Below are positions 6,727 through 21,538 of a DNA stretch of 64,000 bases, in pieces. A program made the position numbers and the translations under genes. The stretch is taken from assembly GCF_015277855.1 (NCBI RefSeq), contig NZ_CP063812.1, positions 372,001 through 436,000 of the forward strand. Reading direction: 5' to 3'. The DNA comes from Microbacterium cremeum. GTDB lineage: Bacteria > Actinomycetota > Actinomycetes > Actinomycetales > Microbacteriaceae. The stretch's first letter is position 1. Each line of letters opens with the position of its first letter. Under the pieces are notes generated by a model, which had not been told where the DNA came from, searched no databases, and saw only the letters and a list, made by a program, of their open reading frames with translations.

Positions 6727-9399
6727 ATGACGGCGCTTCCCCTCCCCTCCGCGCTCGACCTCGCCACGACGGTGGTCGACCTCCGTACGCAGCACGCCCC
6801 GGGGCTTGTCGGCGTTCCCCGGTCGGGGCTGCGGCTGTCGTGGCGCGTCGAGAGCGCCGATGCCGACGCGCACGTGCTCGGCTACCAGCTCGCGCAAGGT
6901 CCCGAGCAGGGCGAGCCGGCCGTGTCCGCACCCGTCGCGGATCCCGGTGCGGTCGGCGCAGCCGTCGCAGACGACCTCCGAGCGGGCGAGCGTCGGGCGT
7001 TCGCGGTGCGGGTGGCCACCCCCGCCGGATGGACGAGGTGGAGCGATCCGCTGATCGTCGAGGCAGGGCGGGACGGCGCCGACCTCGAGGCCGACGTCGT
7101 CGGCATCGACACTGCGATCGACGGGCCCGTGCAGCTGCTGCGCACCGAGTTCGCGCTCGATCGCCGTCCCGAGTCCGGTCGCCTGCGGCTGAGCGCGCTG
7201 GGCCTCGTCGACGCGTGGATCAACGGCGTGCGCGCCACTGACGCACACCTCACCCCCGGCTGGACCTCGTACCAGGAGCGGATCCTCGTCGACACGCTCG
7301 ACGTGACGGCCCTCCTCCACGAGGGCACGAACGTCGTCGTCCTCGCCGTCGCCGACGGCTGGTACCGCGGCAGCTTCGGCTTCGCGCGACGCACGGCGAT
7401 CTACGGCGACCGGCTGGGGGCGCTGGCTCAGGTCGAGGCCGACGGCCGCGTGGTCGCGAAGACGGATGCCGCGTGGCGCGGCGGGTTCGGGGCGATCCGC
7501 AGTGCCGGCATCTACGACGGGACCGTCACCGATCTGCGGCTGCACGACCCCGCGGTCCACGAGCCGGGCTTCGCCGGCGACGGGTGGGTCGCGGCATCGG
7601 TCATCCCCGTCGACCGGGCCCGCTTCGCGCCGCGGTCGGCGCCGCCGGTGCGCGTCGTCGCCGAGCTGCCGATGTCGGTGTCGGCGCACGCCGGGCGCGT
7701 GCGCCTCGACAGCGGGCAGAACGTCTCGGGATGGGTGCGCGTGGTCGTGCGCGGGCGCGCCGGCGACACCGTCACGGTGCGGCACGCGGAGGTCCTCGAG
7801 CCCTCGGGCGATCTGCACCTGACGGCGCTGCGCTCGGCGAAGGCGACCGACGTGTACACGCTCGACCGCGACGGCGAGCACTCGCTCGAGCCGGCGTTCA
7901 CGTTCCACGGCTTCCAGTACGCCGACGTCGAGGGAGCGGAGGTGGTGTCGGCGGTCGCGGTCGCGATCTCGAGCGACCTCGCACCGCGCAGCACGTTCTC
8001 GTCGTCGCATGCGGCCCTCGACCGGTTCCACTCGAACGTGCAGTGGTCGCTGCGCGACAACTTCGTCTCGGTGCCGACCGACTGCCCGCAGCGCGACGAG
8101 CGGCTCGGCTGGACGGGCGACGCCCAGGCATTCGCCGCGACCGCGTGCACGCTCGTCGACTCGGAGGCGTTCTGGCGGTCGTGGCTGACCGACCTCGCGA
8201 TCGACCAGACCGACGCCGGGGTGCCATCGGTGGTGCCCGACATCATCCGCCCGCAAGACATCGTGATGCAGGGCGGGCCGATCGAGAACATGGGCCGGGC
8301 GGGGTGGGCGGATGCCGCGACCATCGTGCCGTTCGCCGTGTACGAGTCGTACGGGTCGACCGAGATCCTGTCGCAGCAGCTCGACAGCATGCGTCGGTGG
8401 GTGGAACACCTCCGCCGGCGCGCGGGCGACGACCTCGTGCTGCCGCCGTCGTTCCAGTACGGCGACTGGCTCGACCCCGACGCGCCGGCCGAAAGGCCGT
8501 GGGAGGCCAAGGTCTCGAGCGACTACGTCGCGAACGCGTTCTACGCCCGGTCGGCCCGCCTGCTGGCGCAGGCCGAGCGCCTGGTCGGCGATGCCGCCCG
8601 GGCGGAGGAGTACGACCGGCTGGCCGACGATGTCAGCACCGAGGCGTTCGCGAGGTGGGGTGAGGGCGCGATCCAGACCCAGACGGGTGCGGCCATCGCG
8701 ATCGAGTTCGGCATCGCCCCCGAGGAGCGGCACGCCGAGATCGCCGCCGCGCTCGCCGAGAACGTGCGCCGCGAGAACGGGCGCATCGCGACCGGGTTCC
8801 TCGGCACGCCGCTGGTGCTGTTCGCCCTCTCCCGCTTCGGGCACCTCGACGAGGCGTATCTCATGGTGCTCCGTCGCGAGGCGCCGTCGTGGCTCTACCA
8901 GGTCGACCGCGGGGCGACGACGGTGTGGGAGCGGTGGGACGCGATCCTCCCGGACGGCTCGATCCACTCCGGTGCGATGGACGCCGCGCCCACCGAGGGC
9001 GGCCCCGAAGAGACCGGCATGCTCTCGTTCAATCACTACGCGTACGGTGCGATGATCGACTGGGTGTACCGGACTGTCGCCGGGCTCGCCCCCGCCGAGC
9101 CCGGATACCGCGTCGTGCGGGTCGCGCCGCGTCCGGCCGACGGGCTGGACCGGGCGAAGGCGTCGATCGACACGCCGCACGGCCGGCTCGCGATCGACTG
9201 GACGCTCGAGGGCGAGCGTCTCGAGGCGGTGCTGGAGGTGCCGTTCGGATGCCGCGCCGAACTCGATCTGCCCACGACCGCCGACTCCCGGGTCACCGTC
9301 GACGGCACGGAGCACCGAGGCGGACTCGGCCACGGCACCCACCGCATCGTCGTGACGTCGCCGGTGGTCGCGCGGCCGGAGGCGATCGTGAGGGCCTGA
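6727..9399 (+). CDS. alpha-L-rhamnosidase, GH78 (first copy)
   Basis: This 890-residue cytoplasmic-type enzyme should release terminal alpha-L-rhamnose. Its domain order is that of GH78: a Bac_rhamnosid N-terminal region, the LTPGWTSYQERI jelly-roll segment (about residues 178-190), a concanavalin-like domain with DSGQNVSGWVRV, then the (alpha/alpha)6 catalytic barrel with TDCPQRDERLGWTGD near residue 451, whose acidic residues include the catalytic acid, and the ATTVWERWD motif. The start at 6727 is chosen over an ATG at 6679 because GAAAGGA lies eight bases upstream and the N terminus then begins at the usual domain edge. No signal peptide is seen, so it probably acts on imported oligosaccharides. 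The next GH78 gene follows 71 bases downstream. Confidence 0.93.
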   Translation: MTALPLPSALDLATTVVDLRTQHAPGLVGVPRSGLRLSWRVESADADAHVLGYQLAQGPEQGEPAVSAPVADPGAVGAAVADDLRAGERRAFAVRVATPAGWTRWSDPLIVEAGRDGADLEADVVGIDTAIDGPVQLLRTEFALDRRPESGRLRLSALGLVDAWINGVRATDAHLTPGWTSYQERILVDTLDVTALLHEGTNVVVLAVADGWYRGSFGFARRTAIYGDRLGALAQVEADGRVVAKTDAAWRGGFGAIRSAGIYDGTVTDLRLHDPAVHEPGFAGDGWVAASVIPVDRARFAPRSAPPVRVVAELPMSVSAHAGRVRLDSGQNVSGWVRVVVRGRAGDTVTVRHAEVLEPSGDLHLTALRSAKATDVYTLDRDGEHSLEPAFTFHGFQYADVEGAEVVSAVAVAISSDLAPRSTFSSSHAALDRFHSNVQWSLRDNFVSVPTDCPQRDERLGWTGDAQAFAATACTLVDSEAFWRSWLTDLAIDQTDAGVPSVVPDIIRPQDIVMQGGPIENMGRAGWADAATIVPFAVYESYGSTEILSQQLDSMRRWVEHLRRRAGDDLVLPPSFQYGDWLDPDAPAERPWEAKVSSDYVANAFYARSARLLAQAERLVGDAARAEEYDRLADDVSTEAFARWGEGAIQTQTGAAIAIEFGIAPEERHAEIAAALAENVRRENGRIATGFLGTPLVLFALSRFGHLDEAYLMVLRREAPSWLYQVDRGATTVWERWDAILPDGSIHSGAMDAAPTEGGPEETGMLSFNHYAYGAMIDWVYRTVAGLAPAEPGYRVVRVAPRPADGLDRAKASIDTPHGRLAIDWTLEGERLEAVLEVPFGCRAELDLPTTADSRVTVDGTEHRGGLGHGTHRIVVTSPVVARPEAIVRA

Positions 9400-9470
9400 T
9401 CCCCGGCATCCGTCCACCCGCCCGCCCGCAAGCCCATCGATCCGCAGCACGACCCGTACGAAGGAGTGTC

Positions 9471-12284
9471 ATGAGTCAGCCGGCCGCCCAGATCGTCGTC
9501 GAAGCCCCGTATCGCAGCGACGTCGTCGCCACGCCCACGCCCCGCATCGGCTGGCGCACCGAGACGCAGTCGCCGGGCTGGATCCAGACCGGGGCCGAAC
9601 TCGAGCTCGGCCGCGCGGGCGAACAGGTCGTGCACCGCATCGCGGGGCGTGACTCCCAAGGTCTCGAGTGGCCCTTCGAGCCGCTCCGCCCCCGGGAGGA
9701 GGTGACGCTGCGCGTGCGGGTCACGGGCGAGGATGCCGTCGAGGGATCCTGGAGCGAGCCGCAGCGGATCGTCGCCGGCTTCCTCGGCGACGGCGAGTGG
9801 ACGGCCGCGACGGTCGGTCTCGCCGACCCGGAGCACGAAGCTCAGCCCGCGTATCTGCGGACCGAGTTCGAGGCGTCCCGGCCCGTGCGGCGCGCGACGC
9901 TGTATGCGACGGCGGTGGGCGCGTACCAGATGGCCGTCAACGGTGCGGACGTCGACGACCAGGTGATGAAGCCCGGCTGGACGCCGTACCGGCAGCGCAC
10001 CATCCACGAGACGACCGACGTCACTGCGCTGCTCGTGCCGGGCCGGAACGCCATCGGCGTGCGGCTGGCAGGCGCATGGGCGACCGAGAGGTTCGGGTTC
10101 CGCGACAGCGCGCACCGCCACTACGGCGACCAGCCGCGATTCGCCGCGCAGCTGCTCGTCGAGTACGCCGACGGATCGAGCGAGTGGGTGGCGACGGATG
10201 CCTCGTGGCGGGGGTCGACCGGCCCGCTCACCGAGAGCGGGCTCTATGCCGGAGAAGCCTTCGACGCCCGCCGTGCGCTCGTCGATGCGGCCGGCCGGGG
10301 CTTCGCGGAGCCCGGCTACGACGATTCGGCGTGGCGTCCGGTCGCTCAGCCCGATCCTGTCGCCGTACCCGAGGCGCGCGTCTCGCCGTTCGTGCGGCGG
10401 CTCGATGAACTCCCCGTGCGCGAGGTGATCACGACGCCTGCGGGCAAGACGGTGCTGGACTTCGGACAGAACCTCGTCGGGCGGCTGTGCATCCGGGTCG
10501 AGGGACCGGCGGGCACCGTCGTGACGCTGCGCCACGCCGAGGTGCTCGAGCACGGCGAACTCGGCACACGACCGCTGCGCGCGGCGGACGCCACCGACCG
10601 GTACACACTCGCCGGGGACGGCGTCGAGGAGTGGGAGCCGGAGTTCACCTTCCACGGGTTCCGCTACGCCGAGGTCTCCGGCTGGCCGGGCGAGTTCGAC
10701 CCGTCGGCGGTGACCGCCGTCGTGATCCACAGCGACATGGAGCGCACCGGCTGGTTCGAGGCATCCGACCCGCTGGTCAACCAACTGCACGAGAACATCG
10801 TGTGGGGCCTGCGCGGCAACTTCCTGTACCTGCCCACGGACTGCCCGCAGCGCGACGAGCGCCTCGGCTGGACCGGCGACATCCAGGTGTTCGCGCCCAC
10901 GGCATCGTTCCTCTACGACGTGCGCGGCTTCCTCGACTCGTGGCTGCGCGACCTCGCTCTCGAGCAGGAGGACGGCGTCGTGCCGTTCGTCGTGCCGAAC
11001 GTGCTCGGGCCGGCGCGTCCGGCCGCCGCGTGGGGCGATGCCGCGACCATCGTGCCGTGGGTGCTGCACGAGCGCTACGCCGACACGGCGACGATCGAGC
11101 GTCAGTACCCGAGCATGAAGGCCTGGACCGACGTCCTCGTCGGCCTCGCCGGCGACCGCCGGCTGTGGGAGGGCATGTTCCAGTTCGGCGACTGGCTCGA
11201 CCCGGACGCCCCTCCGCATCTGCCCGCGAACGCGAAGACGGATGCCGACATCGTCGCGTCGGCGTACTTCTACCGCTCCGCCGACGCGGTCGCCCGCGCC
11301 GCCGAGCTCCTCGGCCGTGCGGAGGAGGCCGCCGGCTACGCGCGCATCGCCGAAGAGGTCCGCGCCGCCTTCGCTGCCGAGTACCTGACGCCCGCCGGTC
11401 GAATGATGTCGGACGCGCAGACGGCGTACGCGCTGGCGATCGTCTTCGACATCGCGCCGGCCGAGCAGCATGCGGCGCTGGGCGCGCGCCTCGCCGAGCT
11501 GACGCGACTGTCGGGCTACCGCATCGGCACGGGCTTCGTGGGAACGCCGATCATCCAGGACGCCCTCACCCGCACCGGACACCTCGAGACGGCGCGGCGC
11601 CTGCTCGTGCAGACCGAGAACCCGTCGTGGCTGTACCCGGTCACGATGGGCGCGACCACGATCTGGGAGCGGTGGGACTCGATGCTGCCCGACGGCACCA
11701 TCAACCCGGGCGAGATGACGTCGTTCAACCACTACGCGCTCGGCGCGATCGGCGACTGGCTGCACCGCGTCGTGGCGGGGCTCGCCCCGGACGCGCCCGG
11801 CTACGCCCGCATCCGGATCGAACCGCGACCCCTCGCCGGTTTCGACCACGCCTCGGCCGAGCATCTCACGCCGTACGGGCGGGCGCGCTCAGGGTGGAGC
11901 CGGGCCGGCGGCACGGTCCGCATCGAGGCGGTCATTCCGCCCAACACCACGGCGACCGTCGTGCTGCCGGACGGGCAGTCGCACGACGTCGGATCGGGCA
12001 CGCACGCGTGGGAGGTCGCCGACAGCACGCAGCCGACGGCGCCGCAGCGCGTCGGGCTCGACTCGAGTCTCGCCGACGTCATCGACGACCCCGAGGCGTA
12101 CCGTGCGGTGCTGGACGCGATCGGGGCGGAGAATCCCGAGGCCGCCGAGATGTTCCGCTCGACGACGAAGTGGGGTCCGGGGCGGGAGCTGGGCGACGCG
12201 CTGTTCATGGTCGCCGGGCCGGACCTGCAGCGTGACATCCAGGAGCGTCTCGTCGCGCTCTCGGCCGCACGCTCCGGTCGTTGA
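9471..12284 (+). CDS. alpha-L-rhamnosidase, GH78 (second copy) with C-terminal helical extension
   Basis: This 937-residue protein has the full GH78 layout: MKPGWTPYRQRT, LDFGQNLVGRLCIRV, the catalytic TDCPQRDERLGWTGD near residue 455, and TTIWERWDSMLPDG. After the C-terminal beta domain it carries about 70 extra residues (from SLADVIDDPEAYRAVL to the end) that look like three or four helices and are absent from the other two copies here. AAGGAG four bases before ATG 9471 fixes the start. No signal peptide. It is probably co-transcribed with the first GH78 gene. Its last codons and stop (GGTCGTTGA) lie inside the 132-base repeat that follows, so the repeat supplies the C terminus. Confidence 0.93.
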   Translation: MSQPAAQIVVEAPYRSDVVATPTPRIGWRTETQSPGWIQTGAELELGRAGEQVVHRIAGRDSQGLEWPFEPLRPREEVTLRVRVTGEDAVEGSWSEPQRIVAGFLGDGEWTAATVGLADPEHEAQPAYLRTEFEASRPVRRATLYATAVGAYQMAVNGADVDDQVMKPGWTPYRQRTIHETTDVTALLVPGRNAIGVRLAGAWATERFGFRDSAHRHYGDQPRFAAQLLVEYADGSSEWVATDASWRGSTGPLTESGLYAGEAFDARRALVDAAGRGFAEPGYDDSAWRPVAQPDPVAVPEARVSPFVRRLDELPVREVITTPAGKTVLDFGQNLVGRLCIRVEGPAGTVVTLRHAEVLEHGELGTRPLRAADATDRYTLAGDGVEEWEPEFTFHGFRYAEVSGWPGEFDPSAVTAVVIHSDMERTGWFEASDPLVNQLHENIVWGLRGNFLYLPTDCPQRDERLGWTGDIQVFAPTASFLYDVRGFLDSWLRDLALEQEDGVVPFVVPNVLGPARPAAAWGDAATIVPWVLHERYADTATIERQYPSMKAWTDVLVGLAGDRRLWEGMFQFGDWLDPDAPPHLPANAKTDADIVASAYFYRSADAVARAAELLGRAEEAAGYARIAEEVRAAFAAEYLTPAGRMMSDAQTAYALAIVFDIAPAEQHAALGARLAELTRLSGYRIGTGFVGTPIIQDALTRTGHLETARRLLVQTENPSWLYPVTMGATTIWERWDSMLPDGTINPGEMTSFNHYALGAIGDWLHRVVAGLAPDAPGYARIRIEPRPLAGFDHASAEHLTPYGRARSGWSRAGGTVRIEAVIPPNTTATVVLPDGQSHDVGSGTHAWEVADSTQPTAPQRVGLDSSLADVIDDPEAYRAVLDAIGAENPEAAEMFRSTTKWGPGRELGDALFMVAGPDLQRDIQERLVALSAARSGR

Positions 12285-12586
12285 GCGAGCGAGGTACGAG
12301 CGAGACGAAACGTCGTGGGCCCGGTGCGGGCGGTGGGTGTGGTGCGTTTCGTCTCGGGCGCTGGAGCGCCCTTCGCTCAACGACCGGGGTCGGTGATCCC
12401 GCGGTCCGGTCGTTGAGCGAGCGAGGTACGAGCGAGACGAGACGTCGTGGGCCCGGTGCGGGCGGTGGGTGTGGTGCGTTTCGTCTCGGGCGCTAGAGCG
12501 CCCTTCGCTCAACGACCGGGGTCGGTGATCCCGCGGTCCGGTCGTTGAGCGAGCGAGGTACGAGCGAGACGAAACGTCGTGGGCCC
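12274..12586. repeat. tandem 132-base extragenic palindromic repeat (2.4 copies)
   Basis: Units begin at 12274, 12406 and 12538 and are nearly identical (GAAACG/GAGACG and CTGGAG/CTAGAG differences). Each unit is itself an inverted repeat: CGGTCGTTGAGCGAGCG...GAGACGAAACG on the left, CGTTTCGTCTC...CGCTCAACGACCGG on the right. It lies between convergent genes and could act as a two-way terminator. Related fragments occur at 31500-31575, near 45060 and at 58755-58850. Confidence 0.85.
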
Positions 12587-12598
12587 GACGACCCGGGC

Positions 12599-18701
<6,103 letters not shown>

Positions 18702-18765
18702 GCCACCTCACGTACGGGTCACGCGTCGGCAGAGCCGGGGTGTCGGCGATCGAGCAGAAGCCGGT

Positions 18766-18807
18766 GGCCCGTGAGGGCGAGAAACAGCGTTCTCGCCCTC
18801 ACGGGCC
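18766..18807. terminator. bidirectional terminator between beta-galactosidase and esterase
   Basis: A perfect 18-base-pair stem (arms 18766-18783 and 18790-18807, GGCCCGTGAGGGCGAGAA and its complement) with a six-base loop ACAGCG lies between two convergent genes. The A-rich and T-rich loop-side ends suit termination in both directions. Confidence 0.75.
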
Positions 18808-18826
18808 GTCATGCCGACCGGAGGCG

Positions 18827-21046
18827 TCAGCCCTGGAACAGGCGCGGCAGCAAGTCGATCAGCGACTTCTGCCATACGTCCCAGCTGTGCGGGCCGGGGA
18901 TGATCGGTGCGAACTCGTGCTCGACACCGCGGTTCGTCATGCTGCTGATCAGGGTCAGCGTCGCTCCATAGGTGAAGTCCTGGACGTCACCGGAATACAC
19001 CCGCAGGAGCTTGGTCCCGTCGTTGATCGCCGCCACGTCCGCGTTGGCGGGGACGTTGCCGAACGCCGACATCGCACCGATGTAGGCGAACTCGCCCGGG
19101 TGGGCCCACAGCGTGCTGAGGGTGTGCCCGGAGCCCATCGACAGTCCCGCCAGTGCGCGGTTGTCACCGTCGCTGCTGACGTTGTACTGCGCCTCGGCCG
19201 TCACGGTGATGCGCTGCGTGATCTCGTTGGGGAAGTTCACGCCGTTGCCGTTGGCCATGACGACCACCATCGGCACGATGTTGCCCTTGGCGTAGTGGTT
19301 GTCCAGGATCTGGGCAGCGAAGCCGACCTCGATCCAGTCCGTCCACGTCTGTCCGCCGCCGTGCTGGAGGTAGAACACCGGGTAGGGCTCGGCGCGGTCG
19401 GCGTCGTAGTCCGGCGGTGTCCACACGTAGGCGGATCGAGTCGGGTTGCCGTTCGCAGTGCTCGTGTAGTTCATGACCTCGACGTCGCCGCGGGCTTCGG
19501 GTGCGACCGGGGTCGTGTACTCGCCACGGAGCGTCTCGTCGCCGGGCACCTGGAACGTACTCCAGTTGGGCTCGGACAACACGGTCGTCGGGTTGGTCCC
19601 GTCCTTGTGGTCGACACCTTCGACGACGAACTTGTAGTAGTACGAACCCGCTTCGACCGGCATCGTCAGCCGCCAGCGCCCGTCATCCTGCTTGGTCATG
19701 GGTGTGCGCGGCCAGCTGCCCGCAGGACCGAAGTTGCCCCACACCGTCACGTGGTTCGCGTCGGCGAAGTCCGTCCCGGTCTCGAAGGTCACGACGCCGT
19801 TCTCGTCGATCCACGGCGTCGGAGTGGTGCCCGGGGCCGGGAGCGAGTGCGGTTCGAGCGGAAGGTGGCCTTCACTCGGACCGGTGTCGCCCGGAGTCTG
19901 GAACACGCGCTGCGCGAAGTCGTGCAGGCTCTTCTGCCACGTGTCCCACGTGCCGCCGGTCTCAGGGTCGGAGCCGTCCGACTGGAACTCGACGCCGGCC
20001 CGGCTGAACTTGTCGGCGAGGGCCACCGTCGGGTTGTAGTTCGGATCGGTGACGTTTCCGACGTACAGACGGATGAGGTCGGTCGCGTCGTTGATCTGCC
20101 GCGCCTTGCCCTTGCCCACGTTCTGCTCGAGGTCGCCCGAGAAGGAGCCCACGTTCGAGAACTCTCCCGTGGCGCTGACCAGGAGGCTGAGGGCCTGCGA
20201 GGCCCCGCGCCCGATGCCGGCGATCGCTCGATCTTCGGCGTCGCTCGAGATGTTGAACGCCTGCTCCGCGGCCGGGAGGAGGTTCTTGACCACCTCGCCG
20301 CGGATCTCGTCCGTGTCGCCGTCACCCATCACGACGACCATCGGCTCGGCGTCTCCGCCGACCGTCAGGTTGTCGAGGATCTGCTTCAGCCGCCCGAGCT
20401 CCACCCATTCGCGATAGCTCTGCCCCTCGTCCTGGAGGAGGTAGAGCACCGGGTACGGTGTCGCGCGATTCTCGTCATAGCCCGGGGGCGTCCACACCAG
20501 GGCCGACCGTTCGGCGCCCGCGACGGAACTGTCGTAGCTGAGCTCTTCGAGGCTCCCGCCCGCCGGCACGTCTGCGAGCCACTCGGCGCCCGGGCCGTCG
20601 ACGAACAGCGTGTTCCACGTCGGTTTCGATGTCACCTCCTGAGGGCTGGCCGGGTTGCGGAACGCGATGGCGTCCTCACCCCACGACGGCCGCGCCGTGT
20701 ACTGGTAGTAGTACAGACCCGGCTCGAGCGGGCCGATGGTCGAGGTCCAGTTGCCTCCGCTGGCCCCCATGTTCAGGGTCGTCCAGGTCTTGCCCGGCGC
20801 GAAGTTTCCTTCGACAGCCACGACCGAGCCGGCGATGCCGGTCGCCGGCTGGACCGCCGAGGTGGGAACCGTGAACCGGTAGACGTCCGGGACGACGTTG
20901 TCGATCTCGGCGACCCACGAGTCCTCGGCGGCTGCGGCCGGCTGGGCCGCGAGGAGTGCGGACACTCCCAACGCGGCCGCCGTGGCCATCGCCACCATTG
21001 CGCGACGGGAGCGCCGTTCAGTACCTCGCCCTTGATCTATCCACAT
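18827..21046 (-). CDS. secreted esterase with two tandem CE1-like alpha/beta-hydrolase modules, the first degenerate
   Basis: This protein of about 739 residues has a twin-arginine-like basic start (RRSRRAMVAMATAAALG...), a signal peptide ending in AQPAAAA, and two repeats of the same module. Each module has an immunoglobulin-like E-set domain followed by a CE1/esterase-D alpha/beta hydrolase. The second hydrolase has an intact nucleophile elbow GLSMGS (about residue 633) and the catalytic His in GPHSWDVWQKS (about 718). The first has GIGRGA and GGTWDTWQKS at the equivalent places, so it lacks both Ser and His and is probably a dead, perhaps binding, module. The active module may remove acetyl or feruloyl groups from pectin or xylan. 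A GTG three bases upstream (21049) is an alternative start, with GAGAGGA at good spacing. Confidence 0.85.
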   Translation of the reverse strand: MWIDQGRGTERRSRRAMVAMATAAALGVSALLAAQPAAAAEDSWVAEIDNVVPDVYRFTVPTSAVQPATGIAGSVVAVEGNFAPGKTWTTLNMGASGGNWTSTIGPLEPGLYYYQYTARPSWGEDAIAFRNPASPQEVTSKPTWNTLFVDGPGAEWLADVPAGGSLEELSYDSSVAGAERSALVWTPPGYDENRATPYPVLYLLQDEGQSYREWVELGRLKQILDNLTVGGDAEPMVVVMGDGDTDEIRGEVVKNLLPAAEQAFNISSDAEDRAIAGIGRGASQALSLLVSATGEFSNVGSFSGDLEQNVGKGKARQINDATDLIRLYVGNVTDPNYNPTVALADKFSRAGVEFQSDGSDPETGGTWDTWQKSLHDFAQRVFQTPGDTGPSEGHLPLEPHSLPAPGTTPTPWIDENGVVTFETGTDFADANHVTVWGNFGPAGSWPRTPMTKQDDGRWRLTMPVEAGSYYYKFVVEGVDHKDGTNPTTVLSEPNWSTFQVPGDETLRGEYTTPVAPEARGDVEVMNYTSTANGNPTRSAYVWTPPDYDADRAEPYPVFYLQHGGGQTWTDWIEVGFAAQILDNHYAKGNIVPMVVVMANGNGVNFPNEITQRITVTAEAQYNVSSDGDNRALAGLSMGSGHTLSTLWAHPGEFAYIGAMSAFGNVPANADVAAINDGTKLLRVYSGDVQDFTYGATLTLISSMTNRGVEHEFAPIIPGPHSWDVWQKSLIDLLPRLFQG

Positions 21047-21158
21047 CACCTTTGATTTCCTCTCGTGTCTCTCCCGCACCGCGTCATGCGGGAGCCTTGC
21101 CCGCCGGACGGGAAGAACCGAGCCGGCGGAGCGGGCGACGAAGCCCCGCGTCAGCAGG

Positions 21159-21239
21159 TTTACAACGTCGTAAATTCCCTACAGGCCCATCGTTGTGTCC
21201 CCGGCAAGCAAAGGTCAAGAGCAAATTGCAACGTTGTAT
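21159..21239. promoter_or_regulatory. two operator-like inverted repeats upstream of the esterase
   Basis: TTTACAACGTCGTAAA (21159-21174) and TGCAACGTTGTA (21228-21239) share the core T(A/G)CAACGT(C/T)GTA, with centres about 67 bases apart, on the promoter side of the esterase gene. Paired sites of this kind suit a looping LacI-family repressor. The symmetry is seen directly; the regulator is not identified. Confidence 0.5.
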
Positions 21240-21339
21240 AGATGTGCCTCGGATATCGCCCACGTTGATCCAGGCGCGGCGGACGTGCGCGATCGCGCGC
21301 GTCCTCGTGCTCGCTGCCGCGGTCGATGTCGGTGCGGCC

Positions 21340-21478
21340 GCCTTCGCTCGGCGCGGGCTTTCTCGTCCGGGTCGACGAAGCGTGGTCCGCCGCGGCGGGG
21401 GCGCAGGGCGGTGTCGATGATCGCATCGATCCAGGCGCCGCCTTCGTCGTCGAAGGGGAAGCTGCCGTGGCGGATGCC
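21340..21478 (-). pseudogene. coding-like stretch without a start codon
   Basis: On the minus strand, in the same frame as the MerR gene but after its stop, a stretch reads GIRHGSFPFDDEGGAWIDAI and continues with nearly all codons ending in G or C. There is no plausible start codon and it runs into Arg-rich, non-protein-like sequence near 21340. It may be the remnant of a lost gene. I cannot name the family. Confidence 0.3.
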
Positions 21479-21488
21479 GTCGCGAGGT

Positions 21489-21519
21489 GGGAGCCGCTCC
21501 CGCCGACGGAACGGCTCCC
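21489..21519 (-). terminator. hairpin downstream of the MerR gene
   Basis: GGGAGCCG (21489-21496) pairs with CGGCTCCC (21512-21519) over a 15-base loop, 20 bases after the MerR stop codon. It is a plausible terminator for that gene, though without a U tract. Confidence 0.5.
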
Positions 21520-21538
21520 GCCGCGGGATGCCGCCCGG

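Noticed and set aside
6640..11864. Very long minus-strand open frames opposite the two rhamnosidase genes
   Set aside because: They are rich in Arg, His and Gly with no family motifs and mirror the codon bias of the plus-strand GH78 genes.
12274..12586. CRISPR-like array
   Set aside because: The units are 132 bases, contiguous and nearly identical with no unique spacers; this is a tandem palindromic repeat.
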